The notes: generated by a model from the sequence alone, not told the origin. A stretch of 64,000 nt of DNA from Sphagnum magellanicum (GCA_021904315.1 CM038919.1:10230001-10294000), one strand, 5' to 3'. Shown: positions 23,413 to 34,983, counted from the stretch's first letter. Numbers and translations are program-made.

Positions 23413-24755
23413 AGCAAGTTGAGTGTGAGGATGAGTTTAGAGATATTGAATTGGAGGATCTGGTGAAGTCAGAAGGGCCGCAAGAGATTTTGCAGCTGAT
23501 ACTACAAGAGCAGGTTGACGGGTTCATGGAAGAGGAAATCACAGATGCGGATGATTATGCAGACTAGATGAGATGGGTGTCTGATGCAGAGCAATGTAGA
23601 CAAGCCGTGTATGAATCCACGCATGATGTAGCTGTTCCATTGTTGCTGCAGAAACCCAGCCGAGTACACGCTTCCTCAATTCTAGCACTATTGCAAACTA
23701 TCCAAATGAGAGACGGCAACTCTGATGGTAGCCACATTGAGCAGTTGACATTTGCCAACCATTGTGAAATGGATACTAGATGGAGGGAGATTTGTCAGCG
23801 AATCAGGATTGACACCAGCTTGGAGGAAGAGAAACAAAAACAACTATGGCGAGTTTTGGAGCAGTACCAAGACGTTTTTTCTTGGAATAAGGGTGAGCTA
23901 GGTTGCTGCACTATTAGGGAACACTTTGTGGATATGCAAGGGTTCCCCCCTTGCAAAGCATCTCCTGGTCGATTATCCTACTGGGAAGAGGTAGAGGTGA
24001 AAATGCAAATTGATGTACTGGTCGAATTGGGCAAGATGAAGCCCAGTAGCTCTGAGTATGCATGTCAGGTAACTCTACTAGTGAAGAAGGATGGGAGGAG
24101 GCATTTTTGTGGCGATTATCGACCACTCAACGCACAGACACGTCGGGATTCATTTCCAATGCCACTTGTGGAAGATGTGATTAGTCAACTGGGGAACTCA
24201 TCATGGTTCACTGCCTTAGACTTGCAGTGTGGCTTCTGGCAAATTCGAATGGCTCCAAAAGACATGAAGAAAACAACTTTGATCATTAAAACCGGGTTGT
24301 ATGACTGGACAGTCATGCCATTCGGCCTCAAGAATGCAACAAGTACGTTTACTAGAACTATGTCGAAGGTCTTTAAGGACTTGGGTAGCAACTTCCTGAA
24401 GGTATTCGTTGATGACTTCAATGTGCACAGCGAAAGCTGGGAGGAGCATCTGCAACACCTGGGTATAGTCCTGTACAAACTTAAGGAAGTAAACCTCAAA
24501 CTGAACCCAAACAAGTGTTGCTTTGCTGTAAAGAGCATTACATTTCTAGGCCATGTCGTTAGTAAGGAGGGCACCAAACCGGATCCTGGCAAAATTGAGG
24601 CAGTTCTGCATTTTCCACAACCTAAGACAGTCACCAATGTCAGGTCCTTTTTAGGTCTGACAGGGTATTACCATAACTATGTTCGAGGCTATTCACAACT
24701 GGCGTTTGAGCTGACCAGAAAGGATGTTAATTTTGTGTGGGATATGGGTTGTTAA
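23413..24755 (+). pseudogene. pol: gypsy reverse transcriptase
   Basis: The polymerase domain lies mainly in the 395-codon open stretch 23568-24755; the same frame extends upstream to about 23413 past a TAG at 23565-23567. Recognisable blocks in order are FCGDYRPLN, FTALDLQCGFWQI, the MPFGLKNATSTFTR block and the catalytic FVDD box (24405-24416), with Phe instead of the more usual Tyr. They are followed by FLGHVVSKEGTKPDPGKI and the FLGLTGYYHNYV thumb/connection region. The enzyme copies element RNA into DNA in the particle. TAATAA at 24753-24758 interrupts before RNase H. The frame is unchanged beyond it, so these are point mutations. Confidence 0.9.
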
Positions 24756-25295
24756 TAAGCATTCCAGGAATTGAAGGCAGCTCTGGTTGATGCGCCTATA
24801 CTCACACGACCGAATTTCAAGAGGACCTTTTGTCTGGATGTTGACTAGTCGCCCAGGGGTGTTGGAGCAATATTGTCACAGAAAGAAGGAAGATTTGAGA
24901 AGGTGGTGGCTTATGCCAGTAAGAGCTTGACAAAAGCCCACAGAAAATTCCATCCCATGGAAGGGGAGTGCTACGCACTAATCTGGGGCATCATGCATTT
25001 CAGGCAGTACTTGCACAGGAATCATTTCATTCTGCGCACAAATCACAAACTTCTAGAGTGGCTAGCCACCGTATCCGATGCACACGGCAAGAGAGGCAAG
25101 TGGGTAGACATGTTGCAGGACTTGAGTTTCAAGATAATCCACCGACCAGGACTCAGACATACGAACGTTGATGCTTTGAGTAGGAATCTAGTTGGACCAA
25201 GCACAGATGATGATGACTTCAGTGAAGAGATCCAAGACATTGGAAATCCACTAATTGACACACCGAGAGGAGAAGGGGAGGCTCTCTTTGTTTAG
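24756..25295 (+). pseudogene. pol: gypsy RNase H
   Basis: This continues the polymerase reading frame. The first conserved Asp block, FCLDVD, is followed at once by an in-frame TAG (24846-24848) and then SPRGVGAILSQ. Later blocks read VVAYASKSLTKAHRKFHPME, ALIWGIMHFRQYL and HKLLEWLA, typical of gypsy RNase H. The HRPGLRHTNVDALSR motif closes the domain. The enzyme degrades the RNA strand of the hybrid. TAG at 25293-25295 separates it from the integrase linker. Confidence 0.85.
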
Positions 25296-26946
25296 ACTGG
25301 CAAAAAAACAGAATGGCTCGGTGTCAGGAGAAGGGACAGGGAATGTGTATAACATCAGGCGTGTTGTTTTGGCATCAACCACTATAATTATGCTGGCAGC
25401 CAGCAGTTGTATGTGGTTGACGTTATATCAGAAGAAGACCAGCCCAAGGAGCTTGTTCCATGTGAAGCAGAAGTTGCAAAGGGGGGTGAGCTTGTGCAGG
25501 ATGATAATGTGGGTGTGGTGCTGAAAAGAAGGAGGCCCCAGTACTATGACAAGCAGTAGCAATTGGAACTTGTGTTGGTAGCTCAACAACTGTTTGAATT
25601 TGGTGAACATGACTTGGTTCCTATAGGTTCCAATGAGGAGGATGAGTGGGGAGCAGACATAAGGCACCAAGACATATGGGAGGATGTACCCTGCCTGGAT
25701 TTACTGCAGGGAAGCATGTTGCCAGACACTATTGATCCTGTGGAAGCTAGGAGAGCAAGGAAGAGAGTGTTGCACTACCACTGGCAGGAGCAATCACTTT
25801 ATTTCAAGGGGTTACTTGTACCAAGATTAGAAGACCGCATGGGACTAATGGTCCGAATGCATAAGGACCTAGGGCATTCTGGAGAAGAAAGAACTCTGGC
25901 AAAGATATGTAAGAGGTACTTTTGGCACAATCAGATTGAGGATGTGAAGACTGTTGTGAAGGTATGTCAACAATGTCAGATGGTGAGAAGGATGGGGAGT
26001 ATACGCTGGGAAGATGAAGAGTTGAAGAGTATACCCATTTGTGATTTGTTTCATAGAGTGACTATGGACACTGTAGGATCGTTGCCTGAAACCAAGTCAG
26101 GAAACAAATACATTCTGGTGGCCATCGACCACTATTCTAAGTGGTACGAGGCTAAGGCCGTTGTTGATCATGGTGCTAAGACTGCGGCCAGGTTTCTGGA
26201 AGATGACATAATCTGCAGGTATGGAGTTCCCAAGTTTGTACTGACTAACAATGGTGGAGAATGGGCTGCAGAATTCGATGTTATGTGTAAAGACTATGGC
26301 ATCCAACATCAGCACACTGCACCCCAATGGCCTTAGTGTAATGGGATGGCAGAGCGTTTGATCAAGACCATCAAACACGGCATTACCGTTTTTGCTACAG
26401 CACCCGAAAGTGTAGATTGTTGGGACGAGCACCTGGCGAAGATACTGTTTGGATACAGATGTGGGATCCAGTCTAGCACTAAGTTCTCACCCTTCATGAT
26501 TTTGACTGGTCACACACCCCGTCTCAGGGCAGACAATTACCTGCATGTTCTAACTGCTATAACTGATGACGATGTTGATGTTGAAGTTGCTGCAGCACAA
26601 TTTCTACAGAAGGTGAAGCTTATAGCAAGCATCCACGAGAATGTCTTGCTCAATGTGGAACAAGCATAGAAGACACAGAAGAAGACCTATGATGGCAGAA
26701 AAGGTAAGCAGACTTTTGAAGGTCTGGTTGCACGTGAAACAATGGTGAAAATGAAGAAACCGGGAAGAAAGAAAGCTCTGGCTACAAGCTAAGAAGGCTC
26801 GTACTAATTCATTGGGCATGCAGATGGGAAAGGGAACTATGATCTTGAAGAAGGCAACATGATTTGCATCATCCAGGATGCTAATGGACATCAGTGGGAG
26901 AGATCTCGTAGGGATCTTCAAATCTATCACGTTCAACCATATTGAG
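25296..26946 (+). pseudogene. pol: gypsy integrase with GPY/F-like C-terminus
   Basis: The integrase lies in the same frame as reverse transcriptase, clearest at 25563-26336 and 26346-26669. The zinc-binding HHCC region is visible (HKDLGHSGEERTLAKICKR, then CQQCQ). In the catalytic core the first Asp is present (TMDTVG), but the second reads LTNNGGEW, where Asp has become Asn (codon AAC at 26247-26249). The Glu (MAERLIKT) is present after a TAG at 26334-26336. After another TAG (26668-26670), a decayed GPY/F-like module (EGSY, stop, FIGH) and a basic tail run to TGA near 26943-26946. The enzyme would insert the cDNA into the genome, but lacks a catalytic residue. Confidence 0.85.
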
Positions 26947-26972
26947 TGAAGTTGAGGGACTCAGCTTTTTTT

Positions 26973-26992
26973 AAGAACGGAGGGGTTACATA
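26973..26992 (+). other. Polypurine tract of the gypsy element
   Basis: AAGAACGGAGGGGTTACATA directly precedes the TGTGACC start of the 3' LTR. A purine-rich run at this place primes plus-strand synthesis in LTR retrotransposons. The last seven bases are not purine-rich. Confidence 0.6.
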
Positions 26993-28876
26993 TGTGACCA
27001 AATAATAGGTCACCCCACTCGTGTGAACACAACATATTTTTGAGGGTTGCTTTCTGTTTTATTAGCCGTCATTTTTGCAACCATAATCTCTCCATTACTA
27101 TTGCAGATAAATGCATGGGGAGGTTTTTTCTTTTGGTAGGGGTGTTATGGAGTGCAGGAAGGAGGCGGTGCGAATGATGGTGAGGCATGGAGTTGTATTG
27201 ATGAGGGGAAGTGGAAGGAAGGTGGCAACAGGACGGAAGGAGATGGTGAGCTGATGGCTGCGAAGGTGGGGACGGACGAACAAGTAATGTAGATGTGAGA
27301 CAGGAGGAGATCTGTTTTAGAGAACTGTAGAGAGCGGTAGAGAGCCGTTTTTTTTTGGAGCAAAACTTGGCTGGTTGTTGTAATTTTTCTGCTGCGCCAA
27401 CAACTTGGCCAGGTAGCTTTGTAAAGGACTCATGAAAGGTTGGCTGTGGTAGGAGTGAGCACCAGAGGTCAAGGGGAAATCCTAAAGGTGCATAGAATGA
27501 GTGTGTCGAGTGAGAATGCAGAAAGGATTTGAGATCAGTAGAGCTGCTGATCATTCTTATATGAGAGTTAGTCTCTTCGAGTAATAGTGGCAAGTGTGGT
27601 ACAAACTGTCCAGAGTTAGGTGTTTTTAGAGTGCAATTTGGACTCGAGGGTAATCAGGTCATAGGTCTTTGGTTTAGCAGAGTGAAGAAAGGCATGCATT
27701 GTAGCATTCTGTGGGGGATCGGGTTAGAGGCTCAAAGGGTCGAATGAACACCGAGAGCTCTATTGTCGCAACCCCACTTTGGGGCTAAGTGTGAGAATGC
27801 AACTCACACTCCCAAAGATGGGAAAATGGAGTCCTCCGGGACTCCCCAAAACTTAGAAGACGATTTGAGGGGTCAAATCTCCTCGCCTTGGCGCGTTCTT
27901 TATATCAATGGAAAGCTCTTGAAGCGTAGATGTCCAAAATGGCCTCGCATTGCCCATTTGGACATATGCAGCCCAAGTTATGGGCGAAAGAGGGGCCGGG
28001 AGTCAAACTACCAGTTTGACTCTTGATCACTAAAAGTCAGAAATCGACCTCTTTCCAACGTCGCTTCAAGGAGTGCGACACGGCATTAGAGCTCGTCCCG
28101 ATCCGAGTTCGAGGCGAGAAGCTATGGCCATCCAAAGTCCCGGGACTCCAACTCGGGACAATTTCGGGACTCCAACTTGGGAGTCCCGGGAAAAAGAGGC
28201 ATTTGGATGTAGCCTTGGCGGAGAGCTGTAGAGTATACTATATGGGGGAAGGTGGTGGCTTCCCTCGAGTCCGGGCCGTGGTGAGTCTTGTGTGTAAAAG
28301 TGCTCGTGGTTTGTCCCAACACCCAAGGGTGTTCCCGAATGCTAATTAACCCTCTTGTGGTTGGTTTTGGATGCAGATTCAAGCTTGATCTTCTAGTCCA
28401 TCTTCCTAGTCTAATCCCGGGACTTCTAGCATGCCCCTCTACCCCTCTTTAGTGCTGGAAGTCGGGAGCGCCCCTCAAGTCCCAACTTTCCGCAACTCAA
28501 CATAGTTGGACCTTCAAGTGGGTTCAACCCGGGACTTGGGAGTGCGTCATCTGTCCTCAAAGGCTAGACCTGTATTGATGTTTGATTTTTGATGTATACT
28601 CTGGAGCCAGAAGTATTGTGCTCTCTGGAGATTTTTATGAATGGTAAGGTGCAAGTTTTGAATTCGGCTTTTCTGTTTTGCTGATCTGTGAGTGCATGAG
28701 TTGTTCCTATCCAAAGATCAGTGAATGCATATGGAAATATTCTGAAATGAGTTTGGAGAAAAAGGGGTCAGAAAGAGTGGTCTGTCTCAGAAGATTAGAA
28801 GGGAAAACGCTCTGATCAGGCCCACACTAATGGTCAGATTCTTTGTTTGGTCTCGTCACCCTCTCTTTTGGTTACA
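26993..28876 (+). repeat. 3' LTR of the gypsy element, split by a solo LTR
   Basis: It matches the 5' LTR from TGTGACC to GGTTACA, with a 786-bp insertion at 27764-28549 flanked by TCTAT/TCTGT. Without the insertion and one target copy, its length is about 1093 bp, the same as the 5' LTR. ORFs on the minus strand here, including one of 174 codons at 27069-27593, recur in degenerate form in the 5' LTR and are shadows. Confidence 0.85.
27764..28549 (+). mobile_element. Solo LTR, copy 3, inside the gypsy 3' LTR
   Basis: TGTCGCAACCCC ... GTGCGTCA, 786 bp, is inserted in the gypsy 3' LTR between TCTAT (27759-27763) and TCTGT (28550-28554). This is a 5-bp duplication with one change; the uninterrupted 5' LTR shows TCTGT once at this point. 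It is closely similar to 8795-9612. Because it lies in one LTR only, it arrived after the gypsy element had inserted, which makes it among the youngest events in the window. Confidence 0.85.
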
Positions 28877-29002
28877 CTGGTTTTGGTATATAACCATGAT
28901 TCTCAACAAAATTGGAAAGAATAAAATTTAATAGCCTTCATAGCCACCAGTTCATTATTGGTTCTTGCATGAAACATGTTGGTTCTTTGATTTTTATATC
29001 TG

Positions 29003-29025
29003 CCCCCCCCCCCCCCCCCCCCCCC
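29003..29025 (+). repeat. Homopolymer run of 23 C
   Basis: A run of 23 consecutive C lies in the right arm of hAT-like element D, followed by AACCC. The opposite strand is G23, able to form quadruplex structures. The exact length may be uncertain, because such runs are hard to sequence. Confidence 0.9.
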
Positions 29026-29128
29026 AACCCAAAATCAGAACCAAGGGTTTTTTGGTTTAGAAATATTTTAAAATTGGAATCAACGATTCTTTGATAAATT
29101 CAAATAATTGCATAACATTGATGCACAA

Positions 29129-29604
29129 TGTTTAGTGGGCCCTACGTGGTGATTAATCAATTAATAAAGTCCATATGAAAGGTTGTCCATTTTAAAAAAA
29201 ATTATTATACATGTTAGGAGAAAAAAAAATCTATCCAACAAAACATGATCGAGATTGGGACTTTTGAAAATAAAATAAATTCATATTTGATTTTACATCA
29301 TATATCATATATTGAGTCCCTATAAATATTATTGAAATGAAATCATAACAAAAAAATGCATTTGAATGTTAATGCAGAACCCATATTATAGTCCATATGT
29401 CCACTTTAAAAGTCCATTGTTATATGATTAGTATATATTTATTGAATTTTTCCCCTTATTAAATATATTCAAGTTGGCAATCTTAATTCATAAATATTTT
29501 TGTCAAATTGATGATTTTACAATGCATTTGTGGCATTTGAATAGAGACACTCTATAAAAAATCCATAAGGTTGTAAAAAGTGAGCCATTGTAGCTTGCAT
29601 CTAC
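29129..29604. mobile_element. TIR-bearing small DNA element, copy 2
   Basis: The right terminus GAGCCATTGTAGCTTGCATC continues to TAC at 29604 and is the near-perfect complement (22 of 23) of the left terminus of the copy at 54650. Internal blocks such as 'aagtccatatg' and 'aaaagtccattgttat' match the other copies in order. The left terminus was not found and may have been lost where hAT-like element D inserted. There is no coding capacity. Confidence 0.5.
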
Positions 29605-30239
29605 CCTATGAGATTTAATTTGCAAACTTAATACTTGAGCTTTTGTGGTGCTACACTTCTTCATCACTAAAATGAGATTGTGAATTGTTTTTTAAACTAG
29701 TACTTCCCTGTAACTCCTCATTCATTCATTTAAACTTTTAATTACCTTTTGAAATTTGTTGGAATGAATTTTTTTGGTGGTGTTTTCGTATTTGGAAAAA
29801 AATTGAAATTGAAGTTTTCTTGTTTTGTTATAAGAAGAGAATAGTAATAGAAAAAATTTAGATGAAGAAGGTAATAGTGGTATTAAGGTTTAGGTCTATT
29901 TAATGTCTAGAATCAACAATTTTTTTAAAGTTTGTGTAGTGTGTTTTTGTTGTTGGAGATGGTGGGTGAAGTGGGGGTGAAGACATGAAGAAGAAGTTGA
30001 GTGCATGATTTTTTGTGTTGGGAAATGTGAATATTATAGGTCTTTTATTCTTTTTCCTTGTTCATTACAACAATGTTTCATTCATCTTTGCCTCTTACAA
30101 CAAAAATGATGTGTTTGTATGTATTTGTACTTTATCTTGACACATATTTGTTTCAATTTCCTTCATGGTGAAAAAAAATTGGTTGTTGGTGGTACAAATG
30201 TTATGACCCATGTCAAGTGCATGGCAACTAAATGCAAAT
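29605..30239. other. No recognised feature
   Basis: AT-rich stretch with TTG-rich segments around 29940-30060. I saw no ORF, terminus or domain. Confidence 0.4.
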
Positions 30240-32420
30240 TACCAAGTTTTCTTCGAACAAAAGTAGTGAACACATATAATACTTGGTGAACATTAGGCTT
30301 ATAAGAACTAATAGTAGAACAATGCCTTATGAAAAATTATGGACTAAGAAACCAAATGTAAGCAATTTAAAAATCTTTGGCAACATTATATATGTACCAA
30401 AATAAGAAAGGAAGAAACTTGATAGAAAAACACAAATATGTTTATTCATGGGGTATGATAATGTGAGTAAAACTTACAGTATGTACAACCCTGAGAAAAG
30501 AAAGATTGTCATTTCTCAAAACATGATTTTTTATGAAAGTAAAGTAGGGTATGATTTGATCAGTGTAAAAGGTTTCTTAGATGAGGATATTTTTCTTGTT
30601 GAACCTATTGATAATGCACTACAATAGCAACCATGAATAAAAAGTATCAACAATGAGCTACCAACCATGCCAAGAACCAGTGAATCACATGATAGAAGAG
30701 CAAATCAAAAAAAGGAATTAAGTCAGCATCCATTGATTTAAACCAACAAAAAAATCAATTGCATTGAATGCACCTACAAGAAGAACATTAACCAAAATGA
30801 AGGAACCATCAACCATGTTACATGATCATTATACATTTTCAATTCAAAATAGAGAAATCGATGACCCACTACATACAAGGAGGCTATATAACACCCAAGA
30901 TGGAGAAAGGTGATGAATCAAGAAATTCAATCCGTCATGAAGATTGAGATATGCCAGATTGTCAATTTACATTCAAGGAAGGTCTTAATTTTGGCAAAAT
31001 GGATATAAAAAACTAAGCTTGGAACATTTGGGGAGATTCAAAAGTTAAAAGCTTTAAAAGTATTGAAAGGGAACAAGCAGATTGAAGGGTTGGATTATTC
31101 TAATATGTTTGCCCCAACGCATAAGCATGGTAAAGTAGACAATTAAACCTCCTTGACAATCTACTTGATAAGTAAATAGAAAATAAAAACAAAATGCATC
31201 ATAAACCATTTGTACATGGAATATTTTTACTTGAACGATCAAAGACAAAATAATTTTTCACTATTATGCATTAATTTCAAATTCCACATTGCAATAAATA
31301 GGTTGAAAGCAAAAATCTAATAATACAAGTAGATTTTGTAATCTATTTTTTGCATTGTGAACTTTTGTAGAGTACATGGTAAGTAGGTTCTAACAAATAA
31401 AAAGTAGAATACATTTTTAATTTGGACATTAAGAATACAATGATCTTTATACCTTTACCTAATATCAATATGTGTCATTGAACTAGATATGTTGAGAATT
31501 CTCCAATCACAAATTTACCATGCAATAAATGGGTATACTTTTTGACTATTTAAGAAACTTATTTGTTCATAGTCTTTTGGAAGTAGATTCTTACAAATGT
31601 AATCTGGTCAAAATGAACAGGCTTGGAGATGCATGACTATACATGGGAACTAAGATTGAATAGGTCATAAAGATGGGATCCATTTGCACCGATGCAATTT
31701 CATCAAGAAGATTCTAAAGTAGTTTAGCATGGAAAATTGTATTCTAGTACATGCACCTGTGAAGGTAAGAGTTCACTTACAAAAGGGGACAAATATTCCA
31801 AAGGTAAATGCTAGTGCGTTCCGCTCAGTGGTTGGTTATTTACTCTTTGTGGCAATGATGTCAAAAATATATATTAACTACATAGTTTATTATGTTTACA
31901 AGTATACGTAAGAACCAAAGGAAGCACATTGGATAGAGACAAAGAACATTCTACATTATTTGAAATGAACAATTGATTGGGGCTACATTCTTCATCAAAT
32001 GGAGCTTTCAAGTGTCTTACATTTGGAGATTTTGATTGTGGGAGGGACTTGGATACTCAACATTCAACTTGGTAGTAGCAACACCAATTGGAGGAGCAAA
32101 TTATAATCGATTATGACCTTGTCAACCACTAAAGCCGAAAGTTGTGCAATGTTGAAAGCTACAAAAAAACATCATATATTTGAGAAGACTTTTATAAGAA
32201 TTAAATTTCTGTGGTGATATGCTTATTTGTTTAGTTAGTGAAATCCAATCAATCATAAAACTAGTTCATAATCTAGTTTTACATGCCAAAACATAACATA
32301 ATATTATATCATTTTATTAGAGAGCAAGTTAAAGTTAGTGATGTAAGTGTAAACTATGTCCCAACAACCATGTAGCAAGTAGATTATTTAACAAATCCAC
32401 CAGATAACATTCAATTTTGT
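30240..32420 (+). pseudogene. Decayed Ty1/copia polyprotein fragment lacking most of the RT
   Basis: Three stretches on the plus strand read as parts of a copia polyprotein. Near 30300-30600 the integrase C-terminal region is visible (NSRTMPYEKLW, then NLKIFGN, and 'CLFMGYDNVSKTY'). Near 30850-31140 there are weak RT N-terminal words (QSVMKIE, then EGLDYSNMFAPTHK). Near 31729-32420 comes the post-RT and RNase H region (VGYLLFVAMMS, then HWIETKNILHYLK, then 'STTKAESCAMLKATKK') and a worn 'ADYLTNPP' tail. The central polymerase boxes with YVDD are missing; 31140-31690 is AT-rich with no similarity I can see. No LTRs were found. It belongs to a different lineage from the 34984-40248 element. Confidence 0.6.
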
Positions 32421-34978
32421 TCCAAAATTAAACTTGTGCTTGCCTTCCCTTTGGTCTTGGTTTTGAAATTTTTTTGTTAAATTTTAATTAAACCTCTAGT
32501 TCAATCTTGAGACTACTTTTGTAAATTCCAAAATCTTTATTTTGATCTCTTTCATGAATTTAAAGTGGTTCCATGTCCATTACATACAATTAAACCAATT
32601 TTTTTGGTGTAATATTAGTTTGTTCAATTAGTGCACATAGTTCAAGATAAAAAATTATGTGATATTAATTATGTACAACCAATCAAATTCAATAACTTGA
32701 GTAAAATATAAGGCCATGTTCATATTTTAAAATAAAATTATACTCATATACCTAGAGAATTTGAACCTTTTGAAAATGAGGTAACACCCTTGGTTCAAGT
32801 TCTAATTTAATTTTGAAAAAAGTTCAGTTCTTTAATTATGTTCCAATGGTGGTTCCAAGAAAACTTGGAGCTTACAATTCGGAGCTGTAAAACCTCACTT
32901 ATAACTTGGACTTGAACTTGTTGTCATTCAAAAACCTCCCAACATTGGTCCAAACCAATGTGGTTGGGACTTGGTTTTTCCTTTTTAAGAAAACCTCCAG
33001 TCCTAGTTTTAATTTTTTTAAAAATCTGAAGGGACTTTTGGTTCTATTTTAAGGACTATTTTTTTTTTGAAAAAACTTTTAGTTTGGTTTCATTTTCAGT
33101 TTTTCGCATTTCAAGACTGCTAATTTTGGGTTTTAAAAATAAAAATCTAAGGTGAGTTTGGTTCCAAATTGAATATGGTTTTATCCATTTACACATAGCC
33201 CAAAACATTTTCTTTTTCTTTTCACTAGCATCGTACCACCAATAAAATGTGATTACATATATCAATTACATGCTTAAAACCACAAATTAATTTTTTTAAT
33301 TAAAAGAAATTGCATACTTGAGACATGTTCCAAAAGCAAGAACTATATGCCTAATCCCCAACCCACCCCACCCCACCCCACCCCCAAATTACTATTCACA
33401 AAAAAATCTCTTTGTTATTATTCACAACCTTGATTTTTTTCCCTCAAAATAACATGTCTAACCTTAGTAAAAATACGTCATTTTCAAAAAAGAACTTTAA
33501 GAATTGAAATTTTAATTAGAAAAGATTTAGAATTGAAATACAAATAAACTGGGTTTTGCAATTGCTTTTTGTTTTGGGTTTGGTTGTAGTTAGAGGTTGG
33601 TTGTTTGTTCCAGTTCTTGTTTTGATTTTTGGCCAATTCCCAGTTCTAGTTCTAGTGTAACCAAAAGAAAGGTGAATAAAAATAATCTCTTGTGCATAAG
33701 AAACTCATAATAGAAACACAACCCTAGGAATTCTAAAACACCATCAATTCCAACAACTTACATTGTCGAGATTGCAAACCCAATGCTACTAGAAATTCCA
33801 TTGGTGCTACTAATTTGTTAGAGTAAGGTTCAATGTTCTATGTGTGAATTACCAATTGATACATGGTGATTTCTCATTAACTTCTCATAGTGGCAGCAAA
33901 TAGTTTGTTGCCATGTACACAACTATATGTTAAAAGTCTAAAATCTATTGAGGTATGGCTTGAGGTTAGAACCCTCAGTGTTTTTTTGGTCCATGTGAGT
34001 TGGTAACCCTTCTTCAACAAATGCAACAATGCAAAGGAACATTAAATTCCTTATTTGATAAATTTTAATTTTAGAGACATTTTGATTTCCATGCCCAAAC
34101 CAAAATATGAGTGACATATACTAGGTTGATTTAAACACACTCAGGAAAGACGCTTTTTTTTTTGCAGGTATGGGTTGTAGATATATCTTTATTAACTTCC
34201 CATTTTTGTCTTCATTTCTTTCATTCTACCCAACCCAAGGACACCCCACAAAGGGTTCGAGTATTCACTTAGATACCTACCCTACGACATGGATTAAAGA
34301 GAGATTCAACAAAGGTCCCCATTCAAAATGCATACTTATCCTTCTACATGCCCCTTCTCTATAGCTCAAACTTCCCTATTTTCGTCATCAATTTTCAACA
34401 TCAACCCTTTGTAAAATCTATTCCTATCAAGGACGTATTGTTTGCCATAGAGTATTCACTAGTGTAGCGGAAATCAGATATAACAATTACAAATCACAAC
34501 AAGTCAAACCTACCATCTTTTGAAACTAATGATGAAAGAACAAAAACCTGCTTGCATTGCTTTCGAATTTTCCTTTTTATTCTGCCTTCCACCGTCCTAC
34601 TCTCCAAACCTCCATTCAATGTTGTAGCTTCTTCAACCATCCATAGCTTGATGCCAATCAATTTAACATAATACACAAACAAACAAGACTTCCTACCCAT
34701 GTTCAGAAGTTTTCTTGAAACAATAATTGTTGCAGTTAATAAACAATGATGGAATAATTTTTGTCATTAACATGCAAAAAGTTGAGGACCACTGAAAACA
34801 AAAACCAAAACACTAAAAACTTGTTATGTTCACATGAGAACATTATTCGATTGCTTTGTCTGGTCACACCAGTTTTAATTATTTCTCAAAATTTTGAATC
34901 GGGGGGTTTCGGTACTTGATAGTTGGACCGAAAACTAGAACCAAAACCAGCCAATGTTAGTCCAGATTCCAAACTCCA
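32421..34978. other. Degenerate GAACC-rich repeat remnants and unassigned DNA
   Basis: At about 32755-33670 and 34865-34960 the words GGTTC, AGTTCT, GAACC and AACCAG recur on both strands, as in the hAT-like small elements, but I found no clean terminal repeats. A CCCCA pentamer run lies at about 33358-33385. The segment 33680-34860 shows nothing I recognise; the ORF at 34170-34364 is poorly supported. Confidence 0.45.
33358..33385 (+). repeat. CCCCA pentanucleotide repeat
   Basis: The stretch reads CCCCAACCCACCCC followed by further CCCCA units. The minus strand therefore carries repeated GGGG tracts spaced by T, a possible G-quadruplex former. There is no link to a gene. Confidence 0.7.
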
Positions 34979-34983
34979 TATGT

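Larger units (their letters stand above)
19697..28876 (+). mobile_element. Ty3/gypsy LTR retrotransposon, non-functional
   Basis: Two long LTRs (19697-20789 and 26993-28876) bracket gag, protease, reverse transcriptase, RNase H and integrase in that order. Integrase after RNase H marks the Ty3/gypsy superfamily. The LTRs start TGTGACC and end GGTATCA or GGTTACA, inverted complements of one another. CTGG occurs on both sides (19693-19696 and 28877-28880), a target-site duplication of 4, possibly 5, bp. The element sits inside the hAT-like element D. The first 120 bp compared between LTRs differ at about 5 positions. All genes carry stops or frameshifts. Confidence 0.9.
19597..29120. mobile_element. 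hAT-like GAACC-rich element D, carrying the gypsy nest
   Basis: The left end is CAGTGTTGGGCAGTCATT at 19597; the right end is AATTGCATAACATTG ending at 29120. They are flanked by an 8-bp duplication ATGCACAC (19589-19596) / ATGCACAA (29121-29128), seven of eight matching. Removing the gypsy element (19697-28876 plus one duplicated target copy) leaves about 340 bp, close to the 297-bp complete copy at 40689. The right part contains 'ggttctttga' and 'aaaatcagaacc' words and a 23-C run. The 8-bp duplication supports placing the family with hAT. It is non-coding and so non-autonomous. Confidence 0.65.

Noticed and set aside
24185-24637. 150-codon minus-strand ORF
   Set aside because: It is the antisense shadow of the reverse transcriptase region, whose plus-strand motifs are unmistakable.
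27069-27593. 174-codon minus-strand ORF rich in Ser, Pro and His
   Set aside because: It lies wholly in the gypsy 3' LTR; the matching part of the 5' LTR carries a broken version. It has low-complexity composition and no motif.
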